Source: CAYLZN01 sp964387935 (lineage in GTDB: Bacteria > Acidobacteriota > Vicinamibacteria > Vicinamibacterales > JAFNAJ01). Taken from it: DNA of 28,559 bases. Below are positions 22,071-28,559 of this stretch, in pieces. Every line of letters begins with the position of its first letter. Within the stretch, counting starts at the first letter, position 1. The stretch lies in NCBI GenBank assembly GCA_964387935.1, contig CAYLZN010000033.1:1-28559 (forward strand), in the 5' to 3' direction. The position numbers and the translations under genes are program-made. The notes below the pieces were generated by a model. It searched no databases and was not told the origin of the DNA. It saw only the letters and a program-made list of their open reading frames with translations.

Positions 22071-22829
22071 TCACACGCGAGGGCGAGTCCCGGCGTTGTT
22101 AGGCAACCGGGCCGTGAACGGGCGGTCGAGTCCCTGCATCGCCGCGACGATGCGGGTTGCAGCGTCTCTGATCTCATCGCATTCGCCGCCGAGCGGATGA
22201 TCCGCCTCCTGCAGGCGACCCACCGCGGCGACGACCCGCTGCACTTCTGGCATGACCGCGCCCTCGAGACGCCGGGCGACCAACGCCAAAGTGGCCAGGC
22301 GCTCCGCCTGAAGCAGTTGGCCGGCCAGCGCGTCCACCGCGAGCCCGAGGCGGTCGAAGTCCGCGCTCAACTGCCCCAGTTCGTCATCAGAGACGCTCCC
22401 GCCACGCCCGCGCCACTCGCCGTGGGTCATCCGTTCGATCCGCTGCCGGATGCGGTCCACCGGCTGGAGGATCAGCCGCCAGACCGTGCCATTGACCAGA
22501 ATCACGATCAGCACGAGAGCCAGCAACCCGAACGCTCCATGAATCTCGAGCGCCCGGCGTCCAACCGCTTCGGGACTTGTCGCCGGACTCACCGGTCCCG
22601 ACGCGACGCCACCGGACGTCGCCCCTGCGTGGATGGTGTGAGCCTCCATCACGGCCGACAGTTCGTGCCTGTAGTCGAACCACGCGAAAAGCCCAATCAG
22701 GACCGTAAGCACGGGCAGGAGCACGAGGTTGAACTTGAGTCGGACTCCCGGTCTGAATCGCGTCGCTTCTGGAGCAGCCCGACCAGCCCCATCGTCGTCG
22801 GAGCTGCGCCTCAAGATTTCCTGGGACAT
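22071..22829 (-). CDS. HAMP-domain membrane protein, kinase-like but without catalytic domain
   Basis: 252 residues; ATG at 22829 with GGAG eight bases upstream. Layout: cytoplasmic N-terminus, helix at about 32-52, a short periplasmic part with a few histidines (EAHTIHAG), a second helix at about 97-117, then a HAMP region (LQPVDRIRQRIERMTHGEWR, later DDELGQLSADFDRL). The next helix (AERLATLALVARRLEGAVMP) resembles a HisKA helix, but the phospho-acceptor His is absent and no ATPase domain follows. It could be a decayed kinase, a signalling adaptor or a modulator of the two kinases in the window. Nothing in the sequence fixes a ligand. Confidence 0.75.
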   Translation of the reverse strand: MSQEILRRSSDDDGAGRAAPEATRFRPGVRLKFNLVLLPVLTVLIGLFAWFDYRHELSAVMEAHTIHAGATSGGVASGPVSPATSPEAVGRRALEIHGAFGLLALVLIVILVNGTVWRLILQPVDRIRQRIERMTHGEWRGRGGSVSDDELGQLSADFDRLGLAVDALAGQLLQAERLATLALVARRLEGAVMPEVQRVVAAVGRLQEADHPLGGECDEIRDAATRIVAAMQGLDRPFTARLPNNAGTRPRV

Positions 22830-23321
22830 AAGGACACTCCAACTGCGCGAAGGGGTGGTCTCAGTCCGAGCCCACCCTCATGGCATGGACACCAGACCGC
22901 CCTGCGCCAGGAAAGGGCACCGCAGCAGGTGCGCGAGAGCGACGTCGACTCCGACGACGCCACGCCATCGGCCGGCGGTGCGGGCTGCAACGACCGTGCC
23001 CCGTGATCGGACGGTTCTCCGCACTCTGTCGGTGTTGTGGCTCGCACTGGCTGTCGCAATCGGGCGGTGCCGCCGACGCCACCAAGCTCCACGCGAGACG
23101 CTGCTGACCAGACCCCAGCTTGGGGCCGACTGATGCACGTCCCGTCGAAATGCGCTTGACGTGGCGGCTCGGCTGTCAGCGCGCGGTGAAACCTCCGCGC
23201 CGACCCTGGCGTCGGCCCGTCCCACCGGGCACCCATTCCGGAGAACCCCGGCCGACACCACGCACCACGCACACACGGCCTTCTCCCGCTTGCTGGAAGA
23301 CACGGGTTGCGCTTCGTTACC
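22830..23321. other. intergenic stretch without recognisable content
   Basis: Open frames exist on both strands but their translations are Arg/Ser/Pro-rich, lack start signals and look like no known protein. No RNA gene, promoter or repeat is recognised in this part. The following part, 23322-23704, holds a repeat, activator sites and a promoter. Confidence 0.5.
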
Positions 23322-23473
23322 GCTGTTCGGCACCGGCCAACTGGCTGTTTGAAAGACTGCATTCCACCGCCGCCCTGTTTGCGCGCGGCAAGATGCAGCG
23401 TCTTCTGCCGGACCTTGGGTCGGCACCTCATTTGTCCTCACGGTCCACGGGACAGGTCTTGTTGGACCCGTCC
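23322..23473 (+). repeat. 150-bp direct repeat, copy 1
   Basis: Matches copy 2 at 26316-26467 in the same orientation, roughly 87 percent by eye over the last 129 bases and weaker in the first 23. Both copies contain GGTCCA ... TGGACC, able to form a 6-bp hairpin (23442-23468 here). Both copies are intergenic. Confidence 0.8.
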
Positions 23474-23533
23474 GTTACCCGAGGCACAAGGAGACAGCTC
23501 TGTCATTGGCACCTCGTCGCACCCTCAGCGCAC

Positions 23534-23553
23534 TGTGTGCCTTCGGCCACCTC
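23534..23553 (+). promoter_or_regulatory. weaker second activator-like site
   Basis: TGTGTGCCTTCGGCCACC is a partial match to the shared motif, exactly 22 bp (about two helical turns) upstream of the stronger site at 23556, as expected for paired activator sites on one face of the DNA. Confidence 0.35.
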
Positions 23554-23555
23554 GG

Positions 23556-23575
23556 TGTCCGAAAAGCCACATTCC
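23556..23575 (+). promoter_or_regulatory. putative activator site upstream of the gene at 23705
   Basis: TGTCCGAAAAGCCACA matches the shared motif TGTCYGWWWWSNCACA and agrees with the perfect copy at 22003 at 14 of these 16 positions. It lies 57 bp before the sigma-54 box. Confidence 0.6.
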
Positions 23576-23631
23576 GCTGACCGCCCAAGGGAATTCCCAG
23601 GCATTCCGCGGCTTCACGGCGTCACGCGTCT

Positions 23632-23646
23632 CGGCACCCGGTTTGC
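23632..23646 (+). promoter_or_regulatory. sigma-54 type promoter of the exported-protein operon
   Basis: CGGCACCCGGTTTGC has GG-N10-GC spacing, GGCAC in the -24 box and a perfect TTGC. Predicted +1 near 23658 leaves a 47-base leader to the ATG at 23705. Confidence 0.68.
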
Positions 23647-23704
23647 CCTGGCTGGATTCAGCAGGCCATGTCGGCCCGCTTGCCAACCTCCATAAGGACC
23701 TCAC

Positions 23705-24175
23705 ATGTCACATCGTCGTTCGTTCACCTCGTCCGTGATCGCCGTAGCCCTGATCCTGTCCTCCGCCACCTGGGCGGCCGCTCAGCACGTGGGGCACGGC
23801 GCCGGTGCGCGCACCACCTCAGGGGCCATGCACGGCTCTACGAATCCCGTGATGGCGGGCGACCAGATGATGCGGAACGTCGACTCGATGCTGCAGAACG
23901 CCGAGTCGATGATGCGCAACTTGACGGCCATGCCCGCCATCGGGTCCCAGCACACTCAGATGATGGCCGGCATGAATGGGATGCTCGACCAGATGCGTGC
24001 GGTCCACGGGAACCTGACGTCGATGATGAAGGACCCCGCTCTGATGCACGAACAGAGCGCCGGGAAAGCCTTCACGCAGGCGTGCCGGGATCTCGAGAAG
24101 ATGGCCTCAGGGTTCGAGTCGATGACGAGGAGCCTGGGCCAGGCCATGAAGAGCATGAATCATGGAAGCAAGTAG
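23705..24175 (+). CDS. Met/His-rich exported protein
   Basis: 156 residues; ATG at 23705 with AAGGA six bases upstream. The signal peptide ends near WAAAQ. The mature protein is mainly helical and very rich in methionine and histidine: HVGHGAG at its start, then QMMRNVDSM, ESMMRNL, HTQMMAGMNGMLDQM, TSMMKDPALMHE and KSMNHGSK at the end. This resembles small periplasmic copper-binding helical proteins in outline, but no named family is recognised. Its strong predicted sigma-54 promoter and activator site point to induction by the local two-component system. It overlaps the next gene by 14 bases. Binding of Cu(I) by the methionines is an inference. Confidence 0.78.
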   Translation: MSHRRSFTSSVIAVALILSSATWAAAQHVGHGAGARTTSGAMHGSTNPVMAGDQMMRNVDSMLQNAESMMRNLTAMPAIGSQHTQMMAGMNGMLDQMRAVHGNLTSMMKDPALMHEQSAGKAFTQACRDLEKMASGFESMTRSLGQAMKSMNHGSK

Positions 24176-25079
24176 CCGCCTGGGCCTGGCATCTGGCCTC
24201 ATCCTCACCGCCCTCGGTGCGGTCAGCGTCCCGCGCGTCGAGGCCCAGCCGGTGACGGTCTCCGCCGGTGTGACCGTCCGAGCCATCGCGGGGACCTTTG
24301 GCAGCGACCGCACGACGACCGGCGTGTACGTCCCCGCGACGGTGCGAGCGGAGGTCGGCAGGTTTGAAACCTCGTGGTCGCTGCCCTACCTCGGCATCAT
24401 GGACGGCACGGCTGTGCCGTCAACAGGCGGGGCCATTCCGATGCAGGGCTCATTGCCGGGCGCGCCCGCGACAGGGATGTCGATGGGCGAGGGAGCGTCG
24501 GGCGGGATGATGTCCGGCGGCGCCATGATGTCGGGTGCCACAGGCTCGGGCACCGTCCCTGGGTCAGCACCGCTCATGCTGACGAATCAAGCAGGGGTCG
24601 GGGACATCGTTGGAGCCGTCGGCTATCGCTTGGTCGATCGCGTGCTCACTGGTCTTCAGGTCGTGGTCGGTACCCGGCTCAAGTTCCCCGTCGCAAGTGC
24701 TGCCAGGGGCCTGGGCACCGGAAGAATGGATGTCGGTGCGTCCGCGACCGTCCGCCAGCGGTTCGCCCGCGGCTGGGCCTTCGCGGAGGGGGGCTACCTC
24801 CACGTCGGCAGTCCAGCGGGCGTGGACCTTCGCGACGCGGCGTTCTGGAACGTCGGCGCGGGCCGCGAGCTGTCGGGCCGCGTGTCCATCCTGGCCTCGA
24901 TCACCGGCAACACCGCCATCGTGCCGGACTTCGCGGCGCCGCTGGAGTTGAGCGCCGGCGTGGGCCTGAACACGGGACACGACTACACCTTGAGCGTGAT
25001 GCCGGCCGTCGGTCTCACCGAAGCCAGCCCCAACATCGGTCTGGTGATCGGGTTCAGCCGGCGGGTGTTCGAGCGCTGA
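24162..25079 (+). CDS. outer-membrane beta-barrel type protein with Met-rich loop
   Basis: 305 residues from the ATG at 24162, inside the end of the previous gene (14-base overlap). The signal peptide ends near RVEAQ. The rest is made of alternating beta strands (TVSAGVTVRAIAGTF, VGAVGYRLVDRVLTG, ASATVRQRFARGWAFAEGGY), ending in a C-terminal aromatic/Arg strand (GLVIGFSRRVFER). This fits a transporter-like outer membrane barrel. A loop at about 105-130 is Met/Gly/Ser-rich (GMSMGEGASGGMMSGG), like the loop in the multicopper oxidase. It could play a part like the outer-membrane copper protein CopB/PcoB, but it is not clearly homologous. Function unknown; location fairly confident. Confidence 0.72.
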   Translation: MEASSRLGLASGLILTALGAVSVPRVEAQPVTVSAGVTVRAIAGTFGSDRTTTGVYVPATVRAEVGRFETSWSLPYLGIMDGTAVPSTGGAIPMQGSLPGAPATGMSMGEGASGGMMSGGAMMSGATGSGTVPGSAPLMLTNQAGVGDIVGAVGYRLVDRVLTGLQVVVGTRLKFPVASAARGLGTGRMDVGASATVRQRFARGWAFAEGGYLHVGSPAGVDLRDAAFWNVGAGRELSGRVSILASITGNTAIVPDFAAPLELSAGVGLNTGHDYTLSVMPAVGLTEASPNIGLVIGFSRRVFER

Positions 25080-25180
25080 TCGACGCTCTCGAACCGCGGC
25101 GACAGGCAGCGTGCTCGCCGTAAGCCCATCGATCGGGTCCATGGTGTTCCGCGCCAGCGGGGAACCGGACTGCATCTCGC

Positions 25181-25351
25181 GTGGCCGGGCGCGATGGCGA
25201 GGCGGCCAGTTGGCACTTGGTGCAGTTCATCCGCCACCTGCCAGCCTTGACCGACGCGGAGCTGGAGATCATGAAGGCGTTGAACCCGCGAAGTGCCGCG
25301 GCCTGGCGCGAAGAGGAGGCGGCGCGTCGATTTCTCGCTGGAGAGGGAGGC
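25181..25351 (+). pseudogene. C-terminal remnant of a c-type cytochrome
   Basis: The frame reads SWHLVQFIRHLPALTDAELE, then MKALNPRSAAAW, REEEAARRFLAGE. I recognise this as the C-terminal tail common in small secreted c-type cytochromes. No CxxCH heme motif and no upstream coding part exist; the frame is closed by a TAA at 25121-25123. The original stop has been lost and the frame continues into the small gene at 25397. Bases 25080-25180 show nothing else. Confidence 0.55.
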
Positions 25352-25396
25352 CGTCGTGAAGCCAGCCGTATCGACAGACGACCAGGGAGGACACAG

Positions 25397-25732
25397 ATGA
25401 CACGAACACTCATCGCATTGGTGCTCGCGGCGATGATCGCCCCGGCCACCCTCGCGCACGAAGGACACGAACACAAGATCATGGGGACGGTGTCCGTCAT
25501 CCACCAGAATCATCTGGAGGTGAAGGCGGCCGCCGACGGCAGGTTGACGACGGTCACGCTGAACGAGAAGACGAAGATCCTCAGGGACAAGACCGCCGTC
25601 TCCCGCGAGTCGATCAAGGTGGGGGATCGCGTCGTGGTGACGTACGTCCAGGAGAAGGACGGGACGGGCAAGGACATCCAGATCGCGAAGGAGGTCCGCC
25701 TGGGCACCGCAGGCACGGGGACCGGATCGTGA
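25397..25732 (+). CDS. small secreted OB-fold-like protein with His-rich N-terminus
   Basis: 111 residues. The ATG at 25397 has GGGAGG six bases upstream and starts a normal signal peptide (TRTLIALVLAAMIAPATLAH), so the longer in-frame reading through the cytochrome remnant is rejected. The mature protein begins HEGHEHKIMGTV and continues as a small beta barrel of the DUF5666-like kind: HLEVKAAADGRLTTVTLNEK, KTKILRDK, VGDRVVVTYVQE. It has no cysteine. Proteins of this type commonly sit beside copper genes in related bacteria as I know them, but their role is not established. Its TGA overlaps the GTG start of the next gene (GTGA), so both are probably translated together. Confidence 0.78.
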   Translation: MTRTLIALVLAAMIAPATLAHEGHEHKIMGTVSVIHQNHLEVKAAADGRLTTVTLNEKTKILRDKTAVSRESIKVGDRVVVTYVQEKDGTGKDIQIAKEVRLGTAGTGTGS

Positions 25733-26217
25733 TTCGGGATCGCAGCGTCGTTGCCCTCGTTGGCGTGGTGACCCTCGCCGTGCTGTCGGGGGCGACCTGG
25801 GCATCGGGACAGACGGTGCCCCAGGCCGAGTCGATCCGGTCGTGGCTCGACGGGTACGTGGCCGCGTTCAACGCCAAGGACCTCGACCGGCTCGGCACGT
25901 TCTACCACGCCGACGTGACGATCTTCGAAGGCGGCGGGATCGACCGCGGTTGGTCAGCATACCGCGACCACCACCTCGGCACGGAGTTGCGGGAGTTCGA
26001 CGACCTGCAGTTCAGTCACTCGAACGTGGCCGTGCAAATGCTGACCGGCCGCGCGGCTTACGTGACCGCTGAGTACTCGCTCCGGGCACGCGTGAAGGGC
26101 CGCCCCATCGATTCGGGGGGACTCGAGACGCTCATCGTCGTTCAGATGGACGACGGGGCGTGGCGAATCCGTCATGCACACACGTCGAGCCGGCGACGGC
26201 CTGGGCCCGTTCAGTAA
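25729..26217 (+). CDS. secreted NTF2-like (SnoaL/DUF4440-type) protein
   Basis: 162 residues from a GTG at 25729 that overlaps the preceding stop (GTGA). The signal peptide ends near ASGQ. The mature part has the NTF2-like pattern: helix SIRSWLDGYVAAFNAKDLDR, then TFYHADVTIFEGGG, a central YRDHHLGTELREF, and strands ending DDGAWRIRHAHTSS. This cone-shaped fold is used for ligand binding or small reactions; no catalytic set can be named here. The protein is exported and coupled to a small copper-neighbourhood protein, so a periplasmic role is likely. It converges with the copper ATPase; the 262-bp gap holds repeat copy 2. Confidence 0.82.
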   Translation: MIRDRSVVALVGVVTLAVLSGATWASGQTVPQAESIRSWLDGYVAAFNAKDLDRLGTFYHADVTIFEGGGIDRGWSAYRDHHLGTELREFDDLQFSHSNVAVQMLTGRAAYVTAEYSLRARVKGRPIDSGGLETLIVVQMDDGAWRIRHAHTSSRRRPGPVQ

Positions 26218-26315
26218 CACGCATCAGTCCCGGCCGCAGGCTGTCGAGGCCACGAGGCCCGGTCAAGTCCCTGCGGCCGGTGTTCGGCCACTCCCCGATC
26301 ACCTCTGGGCCTGAG

Positions 26316-26467
26316 GCTGTTCGCCACCACACGCCTCGCTGTTTGAAAAACCTGCACTCCACCGCCGCCCTGGTCGCGTGCGGCGGAATGTGGCGTCTTC
26401 TGTCGGACCTTGGCTCGGCACCTGATCTGCCCTCACGGTCCACGGGACAGGTCGTGTTGGACCCGTC
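26316..26467 (+). repeat. 150-bp direct repeat, copy 2
   Basis: Second copy of the repeat at 23322-23473, same orientation, including the GGTCCA ... TGGACC hairpin at 26437-26463. It lies between the ends of two convergent genes. The two copies bracket the genes from 23705 to 26217. Confidence 0.8.
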
Positions 26468-26479
26468 AGGGGGGCGAAA

Positions 26480-28559
26480 CTACAGCCTGACTCTCCGCAG
26501 CCGCAGGGAATTGAGGATCACGGACACAGAGCTCAGGGTCATGGCCGCCGACGCCCAGATCGGACTGATCAGCAGGCCGAAGAAGGGGTACAGCACGCCC
26601 GCCGCCACGGGCACGCCTAGCGTGTTGTAGACGAACGCCAGGAAGAGATTCTGGCGGATGTTGCGCATCGTCGCCCGGCTGAGCCGTCGGGCTTGCACGA
26701 TGCCGCGCAGGTCACCTCGTACCAGGGTGACCCCCGCGCTCTCCATCGCGACATCCGTCCCGGTGCCCATCGCGATCCCCACGGCAGCCTCGGCCAAGGC
26801 CGGCGCGTCGTTGATGCCGTCGCCCGCCATGGCCACCGTGCGGCCTTCCTGTTGGAGACGCATCACCACCTCACGTTTGCGAGCCGGCAGCACGTCCGCT
26901 TCCACCGCGTCGATACCGACCTGCCGCGCGACGGCTTCCGCGGTCGCCCGCGAGTCCCCGGTGAGCATGACGATGCGCAGGCCGGCCGCGTGCAGGTCGC
27001 GAATGGCGTCCGGCGTGGTGGCCTTCACCGGGTCCGCGACCGCCACGATGCCTGCTGCCTTCCCGTCAATCGCGACGAGCATCACGGTTTGCCCGTCCGC
27101 CCGGCGGGCCTCCGCCTGTGCGGTTGCCGCGCCAGCTTGGATCCCGAGGTCAGCCATCAACCGCTCGTTGCCAACCGCAACATCGCGTCCCGCGACGCGC
27201 CCGACGACGCCAGCCCCCGTGCGTGAGTCGAACGTGTCCACCTGGGCCGGCTCCACGCCGCGCTCTCGGGCGGCAGCCACGACGGCCGCGGCGAGCGGAT
27301 GCTCGCTGGCCTGCTCGAGCCCGGCGGCGAGCCGGAGGAGTTCCCGCTCGTCTCCCTGCTCGGACACGACGTCCACCACGCGCGGCTTGCCCTCCGTGAG
27401 CGTCCCCGTCTTGTCGATGACGATCGTGTCGACCTGCTCCAACCGCTCGAGCGCTTCGGCGTCCTTGATCAGCACGCCGGACTGCGCGCCTTTGCCCGTG
27501 CCGACCATGATGGCCATCGGCGTGGCGAGCCCCAGCGCACAGGGGCACGCGATGATCACGACGGCGACGGCGTTGACGAGCGCATGCGCGAGCTTCGGTT
27601 CTGGCCCTACCAGGCTCCACACAATGAACGTGAGCACGGCCGTCAGGATCACGGCGGGCACGAAGTAGGACGCGATGACGTCCGCGTATCGCTGGATCGG
27701 TGCCCGGCTCCGCTGCGCCTCGCCGACCATGCGCACGATCTGTGCGAGCAGCGTGTCGCTGCCCACCCGCTCCGCCTCCATCAGGAGTGTGCCCGTGCCG
27801 TTCACGGTCCCGCCGACGACACGCGCCCCCGCGGTCTTCTCGACCGGCAGCGGCTCGCCGCTGACCATCGACTCGTCCACCGCACTACGGCCGTCGATCA
27901 CCACGCCGTCGACCGGGACCTTCTCGCCGGGGCGCACCCGCAGCCGGTTCCCGACGTGTACGTGCGCCAGAGGGATATCGCGTTCCCCAGCGTCATCGAC
28001 GAGACGAGCGGCTTTCGGGGCGAGGCCGAGCAACTCCTTGATGGCGGTGCCGGTGCGAGACCGCGCCCGCAGTTCGAGTACCTGCCCGAGCAGGACCAGG
28101 ACGGTGATCACCACCGCGGAGTCGAAGTACGGCTCCACGACGCCGTGCATCCGAAAGCCGTCCGGGAACAGGTTCGGCGCCAGCGTGGCCGCGGCGCTGT
28201 AGAGATACGCTGCCCCGATGCCCAGCGCAATCAACGTGAACATGTTGGCGCTGCGGTTGACGACCGACGCCCACCCTCGTTCGAAGAACGGCCAGCCGGC
28301 CCACCACACGACCGGGGTGGCCAGCAGCAGGCCGAGCCAGTTGGTGAGGCGCAGGTCGAGCCGTCCCCCCAGCCCGGCGCCGAGCACCATGTCCGCCATG
28401 GCGAGCACGAACACGGGCGCGCCGAGGATCGCGCCCCAGACGAAGCGCCGGCGCATGTCGACGAGTTCCGGGTTCTCCTCGTCCTCGACGCCGACGGTGC
28501 GCGGTTCCAGGGCCATCCCGCAGATCGGACACGCGCCTGGGCCGTCGCGCACGATCTCC
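26480..28559 (-). CDS. copA: CopA-type Cu+ P1B ATPase, N-terminus beyond the window
   Basis: 693 codons are visible and the frame is open at the right edge. The first visible part is the end of a heavy-metal-binding domain (RDGPGACPICGMALEP), the Cys-containing type used in place of a classic CxxC HMA domain. Eight membrane helices are expected. The catalytic motifs are complete: SGEP in the actuator domain, CPC in IIACPCALGLATP, DKTGTLT, the nucleotide-site HP in SEHPLAAAVV, and GDGINDAPAL. The last helices have AFVYNTLGVP and MTLSSVSV, whose Tyr-Asn and Met-x-x-Ser residues mark Cu+ transport (P1B-1). It exports Cu(I) from the cytoplasm, feeding the periplasmic systems in the window. The promoter is outside. 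Confidence 0.95.
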   Translation of the reverse strand, partial: EIVRDGPGACPICGMALEPRTVGVEDEENPELVDMRRRFVWGAILGAPVFVLAMADMVLGAGLGGRLDLRLTNWLGLLLATPVVWWAGWPFFERGWASVVNRSANMFTLIALGIGAAYLYSAAATLAPNLFPDGFRMHGVVEPYFDSAVVITVLVLLGQVLELRARSRTGTAIKELLGLAPKAARLVDDAGERDIPLAHVHVGNRLRVRPGEKVPVDGVVIDGRSAVDESMVSGEPLPVEKTAGARVVGGTVNGTGTLLMEAERVGSDTLLAQIVRMVGEAQRSRAPIQRYADVIASYFVPAVILTAVLTFIVWSLVGPEPKLAHALVNAVAVVIIACPCALGLATPMAIMVGTGKGAQSGVLIKDAEALERLEQVDTIVIDKTGTLTEGKPRVVDVVSEQGDERELLRLAAGLEQASEHPLAAAVVAAARERGVEPAQVDTFDSRTGAGVVGRVAGRDVAVGNERLMADLGIQAGAATAQAEARRADGQTVMLVAIDGKAAGIVAVADPVKATTPDAIRDLHAAGLRIVMLTGDSRATAEAVARQVGIDAVEADVLPARKREVVMRLQQEGRTVAMAGDGINDAPALAEAAVGIAMGTGTDVAMESAGVTLVRGDLRGIVQARRLSRATMRNIRQNLFLAFVYNTLGVPVAAGVLYPFFGLLISPIWASAAMTLSSVSVILNSLRLRRVRL

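Noticed and set aside
22878..23441. 187-residue open frame on the minus strand in the large intergenic region
   Set aside because: No ribosome site, no recognisable domain, and it runs through repeat copy 1; looks like a GC-rich chance frame.
23461..23467. GTTGGAC at the end of the repeats as an integron attC core site
   Set aside because: No matching RYYYAAC partner or attC-like stem was found, and no integrase is present.
23120..23695. Plus-strand frame in which both repeat copies encode similar peptides (LHSTAAL...SRSTGQV)
   Set aside because: The copies differ by an indel near the start, many substitutions change residues, and neither frame has a start signal; similarity follows from the DNA repeat.
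1..28559. CRISPR arrays, tRNA or rRNA genes
   Set aside because: No regularly spaced short repeats, no tRNA-like cloverleaf and no rRNA core sequence was seen by eye.

Overview
The window is a GC-rich bacterial chromosome segment devoted almost entirely to copper/silver-type metal handling. It probably comes from an Acidobacteriota-like lineage. That is inferred from the GC content and from the style of the small secreted proteins (beta-rich lipoprotein, MCGxxH protein); no rRNA or marker gene is present to prove it.

Layout. 1-1986 (minus): the start of an efflux operon, with a His-rich secreted protein, a TolC-type channel and the N-terminus of an RND adaptor that runs off the left edge. 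2154-3360 (plus): two DUF305 genes, the first behind a sigma-54 type promoter. 3554-5565 (minus): a Tat-exported multicopper oxidase and a lipoprotein. 5824-12739 (minus): a complete Cus operon in the order Cys-rich small protein, tolC/cusC, cusB, cusA, MCGxxH protein, with overlapping or very tight junctions from cusC onward. 12923-15483 (plus): a membrane histidine kinase and an NtrC-family, GAFTGA-containing response regulator, divergent from the Cus operon. 15496-16677 (minus): a second kinase with the same sensor but a damaged ATP-binding domain. 16886-20095 (minus): ABC ATPase, FtsX-type permease, DUF2318 protein and TPR protein, resembling part of the Fet/P19-type iron system. 20328-21844: a small Cys-rich secreted protein gene split by an intact IS630-family element. 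22071-22829 (minus): a HAMP membrane protein. 23705-26217 (plus): four exported-protein genes bracketed by two copies of a 150-bp direct repeat, with a cytochrome c remnant between them. 26480-28559 (minus): a CopA-type Cu+ ATPase running off the right edge.

How it may work together. The kinase/NtrC pair is the only complete two-component system seen. Four copies of a shared motif (TGTCYGWWWWSNCACA) lie 57-131 bp upstream of GG-N10-GC (one GG-N10-GA) sigma-54 type promoters. These precede the Cus operon, the second kinase, the IS-split Cys-rich gene and the Met/His-rich exported protein gene at 23705. I infer a local sigma-54 metal-stress regulon with the NtrC-type regulator as its activator. 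The two Cys-rich small proteins share a C-x4-H-x-C-G-x(6-8)-CCC pattern and may be an undescribed family of secreted metal-binding proteins. All assignments are by reading the sequence; no search was run.
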